This document shows, piece by piece, positions 1 to 6,138 of a DNA stretch of 9,701 bases (position 1 is the first letter of the stretch; the number at the start of each line of letters is the position of its first letter). The stretch comes from Brevundimonas sp. UBA986. Its GTDB lineage: Bacteria > Pseudomonadota > Alphaproteobacteria > Caulobacterales > Caulobacteraceae. The notes under the pieces were generated by a model. It did no database searches. It worked only from the letters and a program-made list of their open reading frames with translations, and was not told the DNA's origin. The position numbers and the translations under genes were made by a program. The stretch spans positions 1 to 9,701 of the forward strand of contig DBBK01000277.1 in NCBI GenBank assembly GCA_002292165.1, given 5' to 3'.

Positions 1-162
1 GCCTCCGCCGCGGGGTATTTCCGTCAGGTCGAGGAGCTTCGCGGCGTCGAGGGGACGGTCTTCGCCCGAGCCCTGCTTTACGCCTTCCCGCCGCCGTTTC
101 CCCAGACGTGCGCGGCCAACGAAAGCGCCCGGGGTATGGCGTATTTCCTTCACGACGACTGA
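1..162 (+). CDS. 3' end of an unidentified gene (partial)
   Basis: An open frame enters from the left edge and ends at the TGA at 160-162, giving the last 53 residues of a protein whose start is outside the window. About four fifths of its third codon positions are G or C, as in the neighbouring genes, and its composition (Tyr/Phe-rich, ending in FLHDD) looks protein-like. I recognise no domain or motif in it. It converges on the DUF2306 gene, with 31 bp between the two stop codons. Another frame on the opposite strand is also open over part of this stretch, so the call is moderate. Confidence 0.5.
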   Translation, partial: ASAAGYFRQVEELRGVEGTVFARALLYAFPPPFPQTCAANESARGMAYFLHDD

Positions 163-182
163 GTAGTCGGCTGAGTGACCGG

Positions 183-195
183 AAGCCCCGGGCTT
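183..195. terminator. Short hairpin between convergent genes
   Basis: AAGCC-CCG-GGCTT forms a 5-bp stem with a 3-nt loop. It overlaps the stop codon (194-196) of the minus-strand DUF2306 gene and lies 20 bp after the stop of the plus-strand partial gene. It has no T-run on either side, so a role as a two-way terminator is only a suggestion from position. Confidence 0.25.
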
Positions 196-841
196 ACGGG
201 ATCGGCCGGCTCTTCCACCGCAACCAAACCTCCGCCAGTATCAGGTTCGGAACCCAGCACAGGAACGAAATCGCCCGGTACCAGGGCAGGAAGTCGAGGC
301 CGAACACCTGCACCAGCGGCAGGTAGATCCTGAGCGTCACGGCGGCGAGGGTCAGGGCCCAGGAACGGATCATCCAGCGGCGGTGGTCGGCGATGCGGCC
401 CTGAACCGCCGCGCGCCAGCCCGCCAGGGTGAACCCGATCCAGAGGACGGCCAGACTGCCGAAACCTGCCGTGGCGATCGGCCCGGCGCTGGACCGGCTG
501 GACAGGATCAGCCCGGCCATGCCCCCGACCAGCACCCCCAGCACATAGACCCGCCCGACCCAGCGGTGCGGCGCCCACATCCGACCAAGGCGGCCTTTCC
601 GCCACGCCGGAATGAACTGCAGCGACCCGAGAACCAGCGCCACGACCGCCCCCGCCACATGGATCACGAGGAAGGGCACGCCCAGCGGATTGCCCAGGGC
701 CTGAGCCGCCGTCTGCGGCGGATGGATCAGATACTTCGACGCATAGCCGGCGATGCCGAGGCACATCAGGGCGATCACCAGCCAGCCGACGCGGGCGGGC
801 CAGGACATCTTCCGGAGAGCGGCCGGGGGAAGGGCGGTCAT
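194..841 (-). CDS. DUF2306-type integral membrane protein, 215 aa
   Basis: This encodes a polytopic inner-membrane protein with hydrophobic spans near residues 17-37, 55-77, 95-114, 122-142, 158-178 and 188-206. The pattern of hydrophobic helices with His and Arg at their ends (H61, the APHRWVGR stretch with H92, and DHRRWMIRSW with H153) matches DUF2306 (predicted membrane protein) family members, which have no established reaction. The start ATG at 839-841 overlaps the TGA of the hydrolase gene upstream (shared ATGA at 838-841), so translation is probably coupled and the two proteins made together. The same frame is open further upstream, but only antisense to nothing useful and inside the hydrolase gene, so the overlapping ATG is preferred. 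The family call comes from sequence pattern and not from a search. Confidence 0.8.
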   Translation of the reverse strand: MTALPPAALRKMSWPARVGWLVIALMCLGIAGYASKYLIHPPQTAAQALGNPLGVPFLVIHVAGAVVALVLGSLQFIPAWRKGRLGRMWAPHRWVGRVYVLGVLVGGMAGLILSSRSSAGPIATAGFGSLAVLWIGFTLAGWRAAVQGRIADHRRWMIRSWALTLAAVTLRIYLPLVQVFGLDFLPWYRAISFLCWVPNLILAEVWLRWKSRPIP

Positions 842-2217
842 CGGGCGTCCTCCGCCCTGGCCAGCAGCCGTCCGTCGCCATAGTCGCCCTCCAGCCGCCC
901 GGCCTTCGCCCAGTCCAGCACCGCCTGATAATAGCCGGGCGCATAGCCCAGCGAAGTGCGGCGGCCGTCCGGGCCGGTCTCGAACCGGACGATGCCGTGA
1001 TCGGTGTCGGGGTATTCCAGCAGGGTGATCGGACGCCCCTGCGCCGACAGGTCGATCAGGCGGCGGCGCGTGGCGTCGGGCGGGGCGCCGGTGTCCTTCT
1101 CGGCCTGGATCCACAGCATCGGCGTGTCCAGGCTGCCCAGCACGGGCAGAGGGTCATAGTCCCACGAGGTTCCGGCATCCATCTTCGGGGCCATGGCGAT
1201 GATCTGGTCATTGGGCGTGTTCAGCAGCAGGCCGGTGAACTCGCCCTTGATGTCGGCGCACCAGGGCTCGGCGCGATAGCGGGCGCGCACGGCCTCCAGA
1301 CCGTCGAAGCCGACCGCGCCCCGCGAGGCGACGAAGGCGCCGGTGACGTCGGTGATCTTTTTCGCCTCTTCCAGCACCTCGGGGCCCCAGCCTTTGGCCT
1401 TTAGGTCCAGCATGACCTGATCGCTGTCCTCGGCCAGAACGCCATAGGCCAGGCCGAAGCCGATGGTGACGAAGTCGACCGGCGTCAGGCTGGCGGCCAG
1501 CGGCGCAACCCAGCCGCCCTGACTGGCGCCATGCAGCCCGACCCGGCCTGCGCGCGCGCCGGCCATCCGCCGCGCCTCGACCACCGCCGCAGCGGCGTCT
1601 TCGGCGAGGACGTGGAAGTCCTGGGTGTATCGGCCCTCGGACCCGCCCGACCCGCGCTTGGCATAGACGAAGACGCCGACGCCCGAGGCCGGGGCGAACC
1701 GCTGGAAGGCGTTGAAGTCCAGCGCATTGGCGCCCTCCGACCCATGCACCTCGACCATGATCGGGACGGGGCCTTCGCCCGGCGGCAGGATCAGTCGCCC
1801 CTTCAGACGCACGCCGCCATGGCCCACGAAGGTCGTCTCCTGCGTGTTCAGAACCACGCGCCGGCCGGGATGACCGTCGAAGACGATCCGCCCCTCCTCG
1901 CAGGTCCCGAGTTGCGGCTGCGGTCCCTCGACACGGCGGGTCGAACCCAGGGCGCTGACCCAGCGGCCGTCCGCGCCGAGGGTCATTCGCGAACTGGCTC
2001 CGTCCAGCCGGCGCCAGCGCAGGCCCGCGGTCCCGTTCGGCGCCACATCCACCCAACTGCCGTCATCCAGCCGATAGACGCCGACGTGGCAGACCGTCGC
2101 GGGATCGGGCCGATCATTGACGTCGGCGCCGGGGATCTGGGCGAGGGCGGGCGGGGCGCTTAGCGAGACCGCGAACAGAGCGGCGGCAACGAGGAGAGAG
2201 GAGCGAAGGCGAGACAT
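838..2217 (-). CDS. Exported alpha/beta hydrolase, 459 aa
   Basis: This encodes a predicted periplasmic or secreted serine hydrolase. A signal peptide covers residues 1-26 (Arg-containing start, hydrophobic core, PPALA cleavage site before QIPG). Residues 27-130 form a family-specific N-terminal region. The alpha/beta-hydrolase fold follows: the VEVHGSEG strand-turn (H158-G159, oxyanion side), the GASQGG nucleophile elbow with Ser232, a probable acid at Asp375 (AEKDTG) and His407 (DTDHG). It belongs to the broad group that includes S9-like peptidases and COG1073 esterases. The substrate cannot be read from the sequence; an ester or acyl group is likely. The start at 2217 gives a full signal peptide; the frame stays open upstream only because it runs antisense through the LytTR gene. 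It is the first gene of a two-gene unit with the DUF2306 protein and is divergent from the LytTR regulator, which may control it. Confidence 0.9.
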   Translation of the reverse strand: MSRLRSSLLVAAALFAVSLSAPPALAQIPGADVNDRPDPATVCHVGVYRLDDGSWVDVAPNGTAGLRWRRLDGASSRMTLGADGRWVSALGSTRRVEGPQPQLGTCEEGRIVFDGHPGRRVVLNTQETTFVGHGGVRLKGRLILPPGEGPVPIMVEVHGSEGANALDFNAFQRFAPASGVGVFVYAKRGSGGSEGRYTQDFHVLAEDAAAAVVEARRMAGARAGRVGLHGASQGGWVAPLAASLTPVDFVTIGFGLAYGVLAEDSDQVMLDLKAKGWGPEVLEEAKKITDVTGAFVASRGAVGFDGLEAVRARYRAEPWCADIKGEFTGLLLNTPNDQIIAMAPKMDAGTSWDYDPLPVLGSLDTPMLWIQAEKDTGAPPDATRRRLIDLSAQGRPITLLEYPDTDHGIVRFETGPDGRRTSLGYAPGYYQAVLDWAKAGRLEGDYGDGRLLARAEDAR

Positions 2218-2328
2218 GAAGGGTCCTGTCCGAAGCGGCGTTGGACAACCGCCATTGCCGGTCGCCCGACGGCTCGCTAGGCCTCGTTTCGCGAACGGCG
2301 CCGGGCCTTCGCGAACGGGGCGCGATCC
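2218..2328. promoter_or_regulatory. Divergent control region between hydrolase and LytTR genes
   Basis: This 111-bp gap must contain the promoters of both divergent units. Apart from the direct repeats at 2288-2318 I see only weak structure, such as an imperfect palindrome around 2237-2253 (GGCGTTG-GA-CAACCGCC). I cannot assign -35 and -10 boxes with confidence on either strand. The repeats lie 71 bp upstream of the hydrolase start and only 10 bp upstream of the LytTR start. This suits activation of the hydrolase unit and repression of the regulator itself. Confidence 0.6.
2288..2318 (-). repeat. Two 11-bp direct repeats, candidate LytTR/AlgR-type boxes
   Basis: CCGTTCGCGAA (minus-strand reading) occurs exactly at 2288-2298 and 2308-2318, a 20-bp period, or about two helical turns, with a 9-bp spacer. 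LytTR-domain regulators bind pairs of direct repeats about two turns apart, and the AlgR box is CCGTTCGTC, which shares CCGTTCG with these copies. Each copy also contains the palindrome TTCGCGAA, so a different dimeric regulator is possible. Adjacency to a LytTR gene is the main reason for the assignment. Confidence 0.55.
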
Positions 2329-3075
2329 ATGAAGAGAGGACGGCAGTGGGCGATCGACCTCGCGATCCTGATCGCCATCGGCCTGATGATGGGCTTCCTC
2401 GGCCCGTTCGGCTCCGACCACATTCCGGTGGTGAAGGCCTGGGTCTACTGGATGATCTGCATGGTCGGCGGCGGGCTGATCGGGATCGTCGCCGATGAGC
2501 TGCTGAGCCGGCCTCTGCCCGGAACCTGGCGGCGGGTGGCGGCGGTCTCCGTGCTGATCACCCCGCTCGTGACCCTGCTGGTCCTGACGACCCAGAACCT
2601 CATGTTCGGCGAGCCCTACGGCTGGCCACACTATCTCGGTCTGCTGTGGCAGGTCTTCCCGATCCTGCTGGCGGTCATGGCCGTGCGCGCCCTGGTCTGG
2701 CGGCGTCTGCCCGTTCGCGTCGAGACCCGCACCGTCGTCGCCGCGCCCCTGCCGGAGGCCGAGGCCGCCTTCCGCCGTCGACTGTCGGCAAAGCGCCGCA
2801 CCGCCCGGCTCATCGCGGTCGAGGCCCACGACCATTATCTGAGGGTCCATACCGACGCGGGCGAGGAGCTGATCACCCTGCGCTTCGCCGACGCGCTCGA
2901 CGATCTCGCCCTTGCCCACGGCTGGCGGGTGCATCGCTCCTGGTGGGTCGCCGCCGACGCCGTCGAGGCCGTGCGCTGGAGGAAGGGGGCGGGAGAGGTC
3001 CAACTGGCCGGCGGCCTGACCGCCCCCGTCAGCCGGACCTATGCACCGGTGCTGAGAGAGGCGGGGTGGTTCTAG
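2329..3075 (+). CDS. Membrane-anchored LytTR DNA-binding regulator, 248 aa
   Basis: The N-terminal half is a four-helix membrane domain (about residues 8-26, 36-56, 69-88 and 104-124). A linker (125-146) leads to a cytoplasmic LytTR domain (about 147-246). LytTR marks are VEAHDHYLRVHT (164-175), the RVHRSWWV strand (200-207), which corresponds to the R-x-H-R-S-[FY] signature, and the closing SRTYAPVLRE stretch (235-244). LytTR domains bind DNA as pairs on direct repeats. There is no receiver domain, so the signal presumably enters through the membrane helices instead of a histidine kinase. The ATG follows a GGGG stretch at 2317-2320 closely. The gene is divergent from the hydrolase/DUF2306 unit, and paired repeats of LytTR-box type lie between them, which suggests it controls that unit and itself. 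Confidence 0.92.
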   Translation: MKRGRQWAIDLAILIAIGLMMGFLGPFGSDHIPVVKAWVYWMICMVGGGLIGIVADELLSRPLPGTWRRVAAVSVLITPLVTLLVLTTQNLMFGEPYGWPHYLGLLWQVFPILLAVMAVRALVWRRLPVRVETRTVVAAPLPEAEAAFRRRLSAKRRTARLIAVEAHDHYLRVHTDAGEELITLRFADALDDLALAHGWRVHRSWWVAADAVEAVRWRKGAGEVQLAGGLTAPVSRTYAPVLREAGWF

Positions 3076-3077
3076 GC

Positions 3078-3132
3078 CGGGTTTGACAATCCTTTACAAC
3101 GCCCCGCCGCAAGCCTTGCTACACCAAACCCG
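3078..3132. repeat. 8-bp inverted repeat just after the LytTR gene
   Basis: CGGGTTTG (3078-3085) is exactly complementary to CAAACCCG (3125-3132), enclosing 39 nt. It begins 2 bp after the LytTR stop codon. The loop is long and no T-run follows, so it is a weak terminator candidate. It may be a second fold of the repeat-rich gap. Confidence 0.35.
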
Positions 3133-3180
3133 TCAGGCGGCTCCGTTCTACACCGCACCCGTCTGAAGCGGCCCGGCGTT
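3119..3180. repeat. Imperfect tandem repeat, two copies
   Basis: Copy 1 (3119-3147) and copy 2 (3148-3180) are directly adjacent. Both begin CTACACCNNACCCGTCNG, then GCGGC after a 0- or 2-nt offset, and both end in CCGTT or GCGTT. Copy 2 is longer by 4 nt. This is most simply a local duplication that has diverged. The first copy shares its arm with the inverted repeat at 3078-3132; the second supplies the left arm of the 13-bp inverted repeat. Confidence 0.7.
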
Positions 3181-3211
3181 CCAGCCCAAACCCCCGACAC
3201 GCCGGGCCGCT
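3167..3211. terminator. Perfect 13-bp inverted repeat, likely two-way terminator
   Basis: AGCGGCCCGGCGT (3167-3179) pairs exactly with ACGCCGGGCCGCT (3199-3211) around a 19-nt loop. The stem has ten or more G-C pairs and lies between the convergent LytTR (ends 3075) and MAPEG (ends 3219) genes, where a terminator for both is expected. There is no T-run, and the loop is long for a classic intrinsic terminator. A second small palindrome (TCTGTC-AGT-GACAGA, 3215-3229) overlaps the MAPEG stop codon. Confidence 0.6.
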
Positions 3212-3218
3212 CACTCTG

Positions 3219-3626
3219 TCAGTGACAGAAGAAGCACCAGATCAGCGCGCCCGCCGCGCCGAGCAGCGGGAAATAGGTCAGCAGCATCCCGGCCATCCGC
3301 TGGACCGCAGGCGGCCTGCCTTCGCGGGTCACGAACATCCCCCAGGCGTGCAGCACCCGACCGAGAAAGAAGGACCCGCCGACCGCGTGGATCCACACCG
3401 GTGCGAACCCGGTCAGGGCCATCAAGGCCAGGCCGATCAGGGCGATGGGCATGTATTCGGCGGCGTTGCCGAAGGCGCGGCTTGCGGCGGCGACCTCGGC
3501 CTTGCCGCCGTCGCCGATGGAGACCTTGTGCTTGCGCCGGTTGGCCGAGGTCAGTCCCGACAAGACCAGCAGCAACAGGATGCAGAGCCCTGTCCAAAGA
3601 CCCGCGGCATGGATCGCAGAGTTCAC
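3219..3626 (-). CDS. YecN-like MAPEG family membrane protein, 135 aa
   Basis: This encodes a small four-helix inner-membrane protein of the MAPEG superfamily (membrane-associated proteins in eicosanoid and glutathione metabolism). Family marks are IGDGGKAEVAAASRAFGNAAEYMPIALI (residues 37-64, key positions R50, N54, E57, Y58, P60) and GRVLHAWG (89-96, R90 and H93). Length and motif spacing are like those of E. coli YecN, whose function is not established. Spans lie near 5-26, 58-74, 77-96 and 111-131. The start is GTG at 3624-3626, supported by the strong Shine-Dalgarno GGGAGGA (3633-3639) 6 nt upstream. It starts 2 bp after the M14 peptidase stop and is the last gene of the four-gene minus-strand unit. 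A glutathione-dependent activity is possible but not shown here. Confidence 0.92.
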   Translation of the reverse strand: MNSAIHAAGLWTGLCILLLLVLSGLTSANRRKHKVSIGDGGKAEVAAASRAFGNAAEYMPIALIGLALMALTGFAPVWIHAVGGSFFLGRVLHAWGMFVTREGRPPAVQRMAGMLLTYFPLLGAAGALIWCFFCH

Positions 3627-3628
3627 GC

Positions 3629-5476
3629 CTATTCCTCCCGCCCGACCGGATACAGCCGGTAGCGCTGATCATAGAACGGCGTCCGCTCATAGAACCAGCC
3701 CAGGCGCGCGTCGGGGTCGGCGGCGAAGGCGGGCTCGGCGGCCAGTTTGGCCTCGAACTCGGCCTTCAGGGCCGGGTCGGCGGCCAGCATCTTCTCGGCC
3801 ATCGGGGCGATGGCATAGCCCTCGATATATTCGACCCGGTTCAGGATCTCGGGGAACATGCCCCAGGCGAAGAAGCTCTCCGACGACTGCGGCTCCAGCA
3901 GCAGGACGACGATGTCGCCCATCGGCTGGTCGGTCGGCACCCGCACCGAGCCCGCCGGATAGATCCAGTCGTGGCGCTCAGCCTCGACCGTCTTCACCGA
4001 GATCTGGACGTGACCTTCGTTGGTGCGCGGGGCGATGACCGGGTCCTCCAGCCGCAGCAGATCGACCGACACGGTGCGCGGCGCCGTCAGGGTCTCCATC
4101 TGGACCCCGTGCATCTTCAGCCGTTCGATGACGTCGGTGCGGTACGACGGCACCCAATAGGCGGTCGGCCGGTTCAGCGCCAGGGTCGGGTGCGACGCGA
4201 AATAGGGGACCTGCCACAGCACCGGATCCGGCTGACCCAGCCAGCGCAGTTCCTTCCCGCCCGAGGCGACGCTGTCGTAGGTCTCGTACAGGATGCCCTT
4301 GAACGCCCGGGTGTAGAAGGGCTTGTCGTCGGGGGCGAAATTGGCGGGGATTTCCGCGGGCCTCAGCATCTTGTCGGCGGCGATGGCGGCCTTCAGGTCC
4401 GCGCCCTTGTCCGCCAGCAGGGTCAGGGCCTCCTCGAGGAAGACATAGGTGCCCAGCACCCTCTGCTCATGCGGTTTCAGGCTGTGGTTCTCGATCAAGA
4501 TGGTCGGGACGTGGGCCGCCGAGCCCCAGCCGTTGGAATAGCGTTCCGCCAGACCACCGTCATTCATCCCGGCCTTGGGATTGCGGTCGTTGATGGCGAA
4601 GACCAGCTCGCCCGGGATGTGGCCTTGCGCCTCCAGCGCCCCGTTCATGGCCGGCTTGAACGCATCATTCAGCCAGGCCGAGATGGCCGGTGAGCGGGTA
4701 TAGGCGCCGTTCTCGCCGTTGAAGCCGTAGGTGACGTCGTACTGGTAGTCGATACCGTCGGTGACGTGGATGTCGACGTAGAGAGTCGGGTCGTACTTTT
4801 CGATCAGCCCCATGACCGCCTGCATCTCGGCCTGGTCCAGCTTCATGAAGTCGCGGTTCAGGTTCTGGTTGGTCGCCGTATGGCGCCAGCCCTGGATGCG
4901 CGGCCCGCGCTGGTTCGGGCGGCTGTAGGCCGAGGCGCGCTCGTGTCCGTCGACCGACAGGATGGGAATCAGGATCAGATTGACCTTGTCCAGCAGCCCG
5001 TCCTTGCCGTTGAAGGCGATGTCCCTCAGCAGCATCATCCCGGCGTCCTTGCCGTCGATCTCGCCCGGGTGGATGCCGGCCTGGGCCAGCAGGACGGGCT
5101 TGGACGGGTTGAACGCCGCGCCGTCCTTGGAGGCGATGACGGCGTAGATCGGACGGCCTTCGGGCGAGACGCCGAACTGCTCGATGCGGATCAGGTCGCT
5201 GGCCGCGTCCAACCGGTCGAACCAGGCGCGGGTGTCGGCGTAGTTGGGGCTGAAATCATGCTCCGGATCGGCCTCGAAGCCGCTGGCCCAGGGATCCGAC
5301 GCCGGCCGCAACAGGGCCTTCGACGCCCCGTCCCAGACGGGCGCGGGCGGCAGGAAGGGCTGGTCCCACGGGGCGACGTTGGGAACGGATTGGGCCATGG
5401 CGAAACTCGGGAACAGGGCCGCGCCGGTCGCGAGGACGGCGATCAGGGGGGCGGCGGACAGACGGGGGAAAGGCAT
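3629..5476 (-). CDS. Exported M14 family zinc carboxypeptidase-like protein, 615 aa
   Basis: This encodes a predicted periplasmic or secreted metallopeptidase. A signal peptide covers residues 1-28 (hydrophobic 9-25, AMA before QSV). The M14 domain spans about 75-355. Zinc ligands are His136 and Glu139 in GIHPGEIDG, and His237 in YVDIHVTDG. NQNLNRDF (203-210) supplies the Asn-Arg pair that binds the substrate carboxylate. Glu329 in ILIENHSL is the likely general base. About 260 further residues (356-615) form a C-terminal region without a motif I know. All core residues are present, so it should be active on a peptide or peptide-like C-terminus, perhaps peptidoglycan-derived; that substrate is a guess. 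An alternative GTG at 5522-5524 overlaps the upstream stop (GTGA) and would add 16 Arg-rich residues. I prefer the ATG because it gives an ordinary signal peptide, though its ribosome binding site is weak. Confidence 0.93.
   Translation of the reverse strand: MPFPRLSAAPLIAVLATGAALFPSFAMAQSVPNVAPWDQPFLPPAPVWDGASKALLRPASDPWASGFEADPEHDFSPNYADTRAWFDRLDAASDLIRIEQFGVSPEGRPIYAVIASKDGAAFNPSKPVLLAQAGIHPGEIDGKDAGMMLLRDIAFNGKDGLLDKVNLILIPILSVDGHERASAYSRPNQRGPRIQGWRHTATNQNLNRDFMKLDQAEMQAVMGLIEKYDPTLYVDIHVTDGIDYQYDVTYGFNGENGAYTRSPAISAWLNDAFKPAMNGALEAQGHIPGELVFAINDRNPKAGMNDGGLAERYSNGWGSAAHVPTILIENHSLKPHEQRVLGTYVFLEEALTLLADKGADLKAAIAADKMLRPAEIPANFAPDDKPFYTRAFKGILYETYDSVASGGKELRWLGQPDPVLWQVPYFASHPTLALNRPTAYWVPSYRTDVIERLKMHGVQMETLTAPRTVSVDLLRLEDPVIAPRTNEGHVQISVKTVEAERHDWIYPAGSVRVPTDQPMGDIVVLLLEPQSSESFFAWGMFPEILNRVEYIEGYAIAPMAEKMLAADPALKAEFEAKLAAEPAFAADPDARLGWFYERTPFYDQRYRLYPVGREE
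3633..3639 (-). promoter_or_regulatory. Ribosome binding site for the GTG-initiated MAPEG gene
   Basis: GGGAGGA on the minus strand lies 6 nt before the GTG at 3624-3626. It is built into the final codons of the M14 peptidase gene (GGG CGG GAG GAA TAG), so a ribosome finishing the peptidase exposes it. It decides the non-ATG start; no ATG nearby in this frame has a comparable site. Confidence 0.85.
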
Positions 5477-5520
5477 GGCCCGGATTGGTCCCCTGATCCG
5501 CCCCCGATGGCAAGCCCGGC

Positions 5521-6138
5521 TCACCCCCTGGGCGAGGCGGCCGCAGGAAGGGTCGTGGTGTCGGGCGCTTCCGGCGCGCCGGGCAGGCAGGCCAGCACCA
5601 GATAGATGACCACGTGAAACCCGATCAGGCCGCCGAACAGCTTGCGGTTCTTCGTCAGGGCCGCCGGCACGACCAGCACCACATAGAGGGTCAGGGTGAA
5701 GGCATAGGCGCCGATGATCCCCACGGCGTTCGGCTTGCCCAGCAGCTGCATCGCCGTGGTTCCGGCCATCAGCACATTGGCCGCCACCGTCAGCAGCAGG
5801 GCGACCTTCTTGTTGGCCCAGAAGTGGTCGTCCAGGTCCATGCCGTCATGGATGCTGTGCGGGAACACCAGCGAGGCCGCGATGAAATAGACCAGGGCGA
5901 TGGCCAGGCCGATCACCAGCATGCCGTAGCTGAAGGGCGCGTCCCGGAAGGTATGCCATGCCGAATCCCAGAAGGTGGCGATGTCCAGGGCCACGAACAG
6001 GGCCAGCAGCAGGGTCAGCCAGCCGATGCGGATCGACTTGCGGTGCTGGATGGCCGTGGCGAACCCCGTGGCGATCACCGCAACCGACAGGCCCAGCACC
6101 ATGCCGTAGAAGCTGAAGAAGAACTCGAATGCGCTCAT
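5521..6138 (-). CDS. Membrane protein of unknown function, 205 aa (paralogue of the upstream gene)
   Basis: This encodes an integral membrane protein with about six spans (near 9-30, 38-54, 70-90, 112-130, 140-160 and 168-186) and a Pro/Ala-rich C-terminal tail. I do not recognise a named family. It shares with its upstream neighbour the N-terminal block AFEFFFSFYG, the FVALDIATFW stretch (48-57), and LDDHFW (102-107). By hand alignment about half of the first 125 residues are identical with no gap, so the two arose by tandem duplication. The C-terminal thirds differ much more. Its ATG overlaps the upstream TGA (ATGA, 6135-6138), so the pair is probably translated together, with GAGG about 9 nt upstream. 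The M14 peptidase gene starts 44 bp downstream. The acidic-His-aromatic DDHFW motif in both copies is the best candidate functional site. Confidence 0.85.
   Translation of the reverse strand: MSAFEFFFSFYGMVLGLSVAVIATGFATAIQHRKSIRIGWLTLLLALFVALDIATFWDSAWHTFRDAPFSYGMLVIGLAIALVYFIAASLVFPHSIHDGMDLDDHFWANKKVALLLTVAANVLMAGTTAMQLLGKPNAVGIIGAYAFTLTLYVVLVVPAALTKNRKLFGGLIGFHVVIYLVLACLPGAPEAPDTTTLPAAASPRG

Noticed and set aside
1985..1998. TTCGCGAAC inside the hydrolase gene as a third LytTR-type box, and CCGTTCGCG at about 2710
   Set aside because: Both are single copies inside coding sequence, lack a partner at 20 bp and can arise by chance in GC-rich codons.
2218..3003. Long upstream extension of the hydrolase frame on the minus strand
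   Set aside because: It runs antisense through the LytTR gene, is Gly/Asp/Gln/His-rich as GC-rich antisense frames are, and would bury a clear signal peptide.
3401..4693. 430-codon plus-strand open frame opposite the MAPEG and M14 genes
   Set aside because: It has shadow-frame composition, no ribosome binding site, and covers two well-supported genes.
4766..5605. 279-codon plus-strand open frame opposite the M14 gene
   Set aside because: It is antisense to the conserved zinc-binding core and shows no domain of its own.
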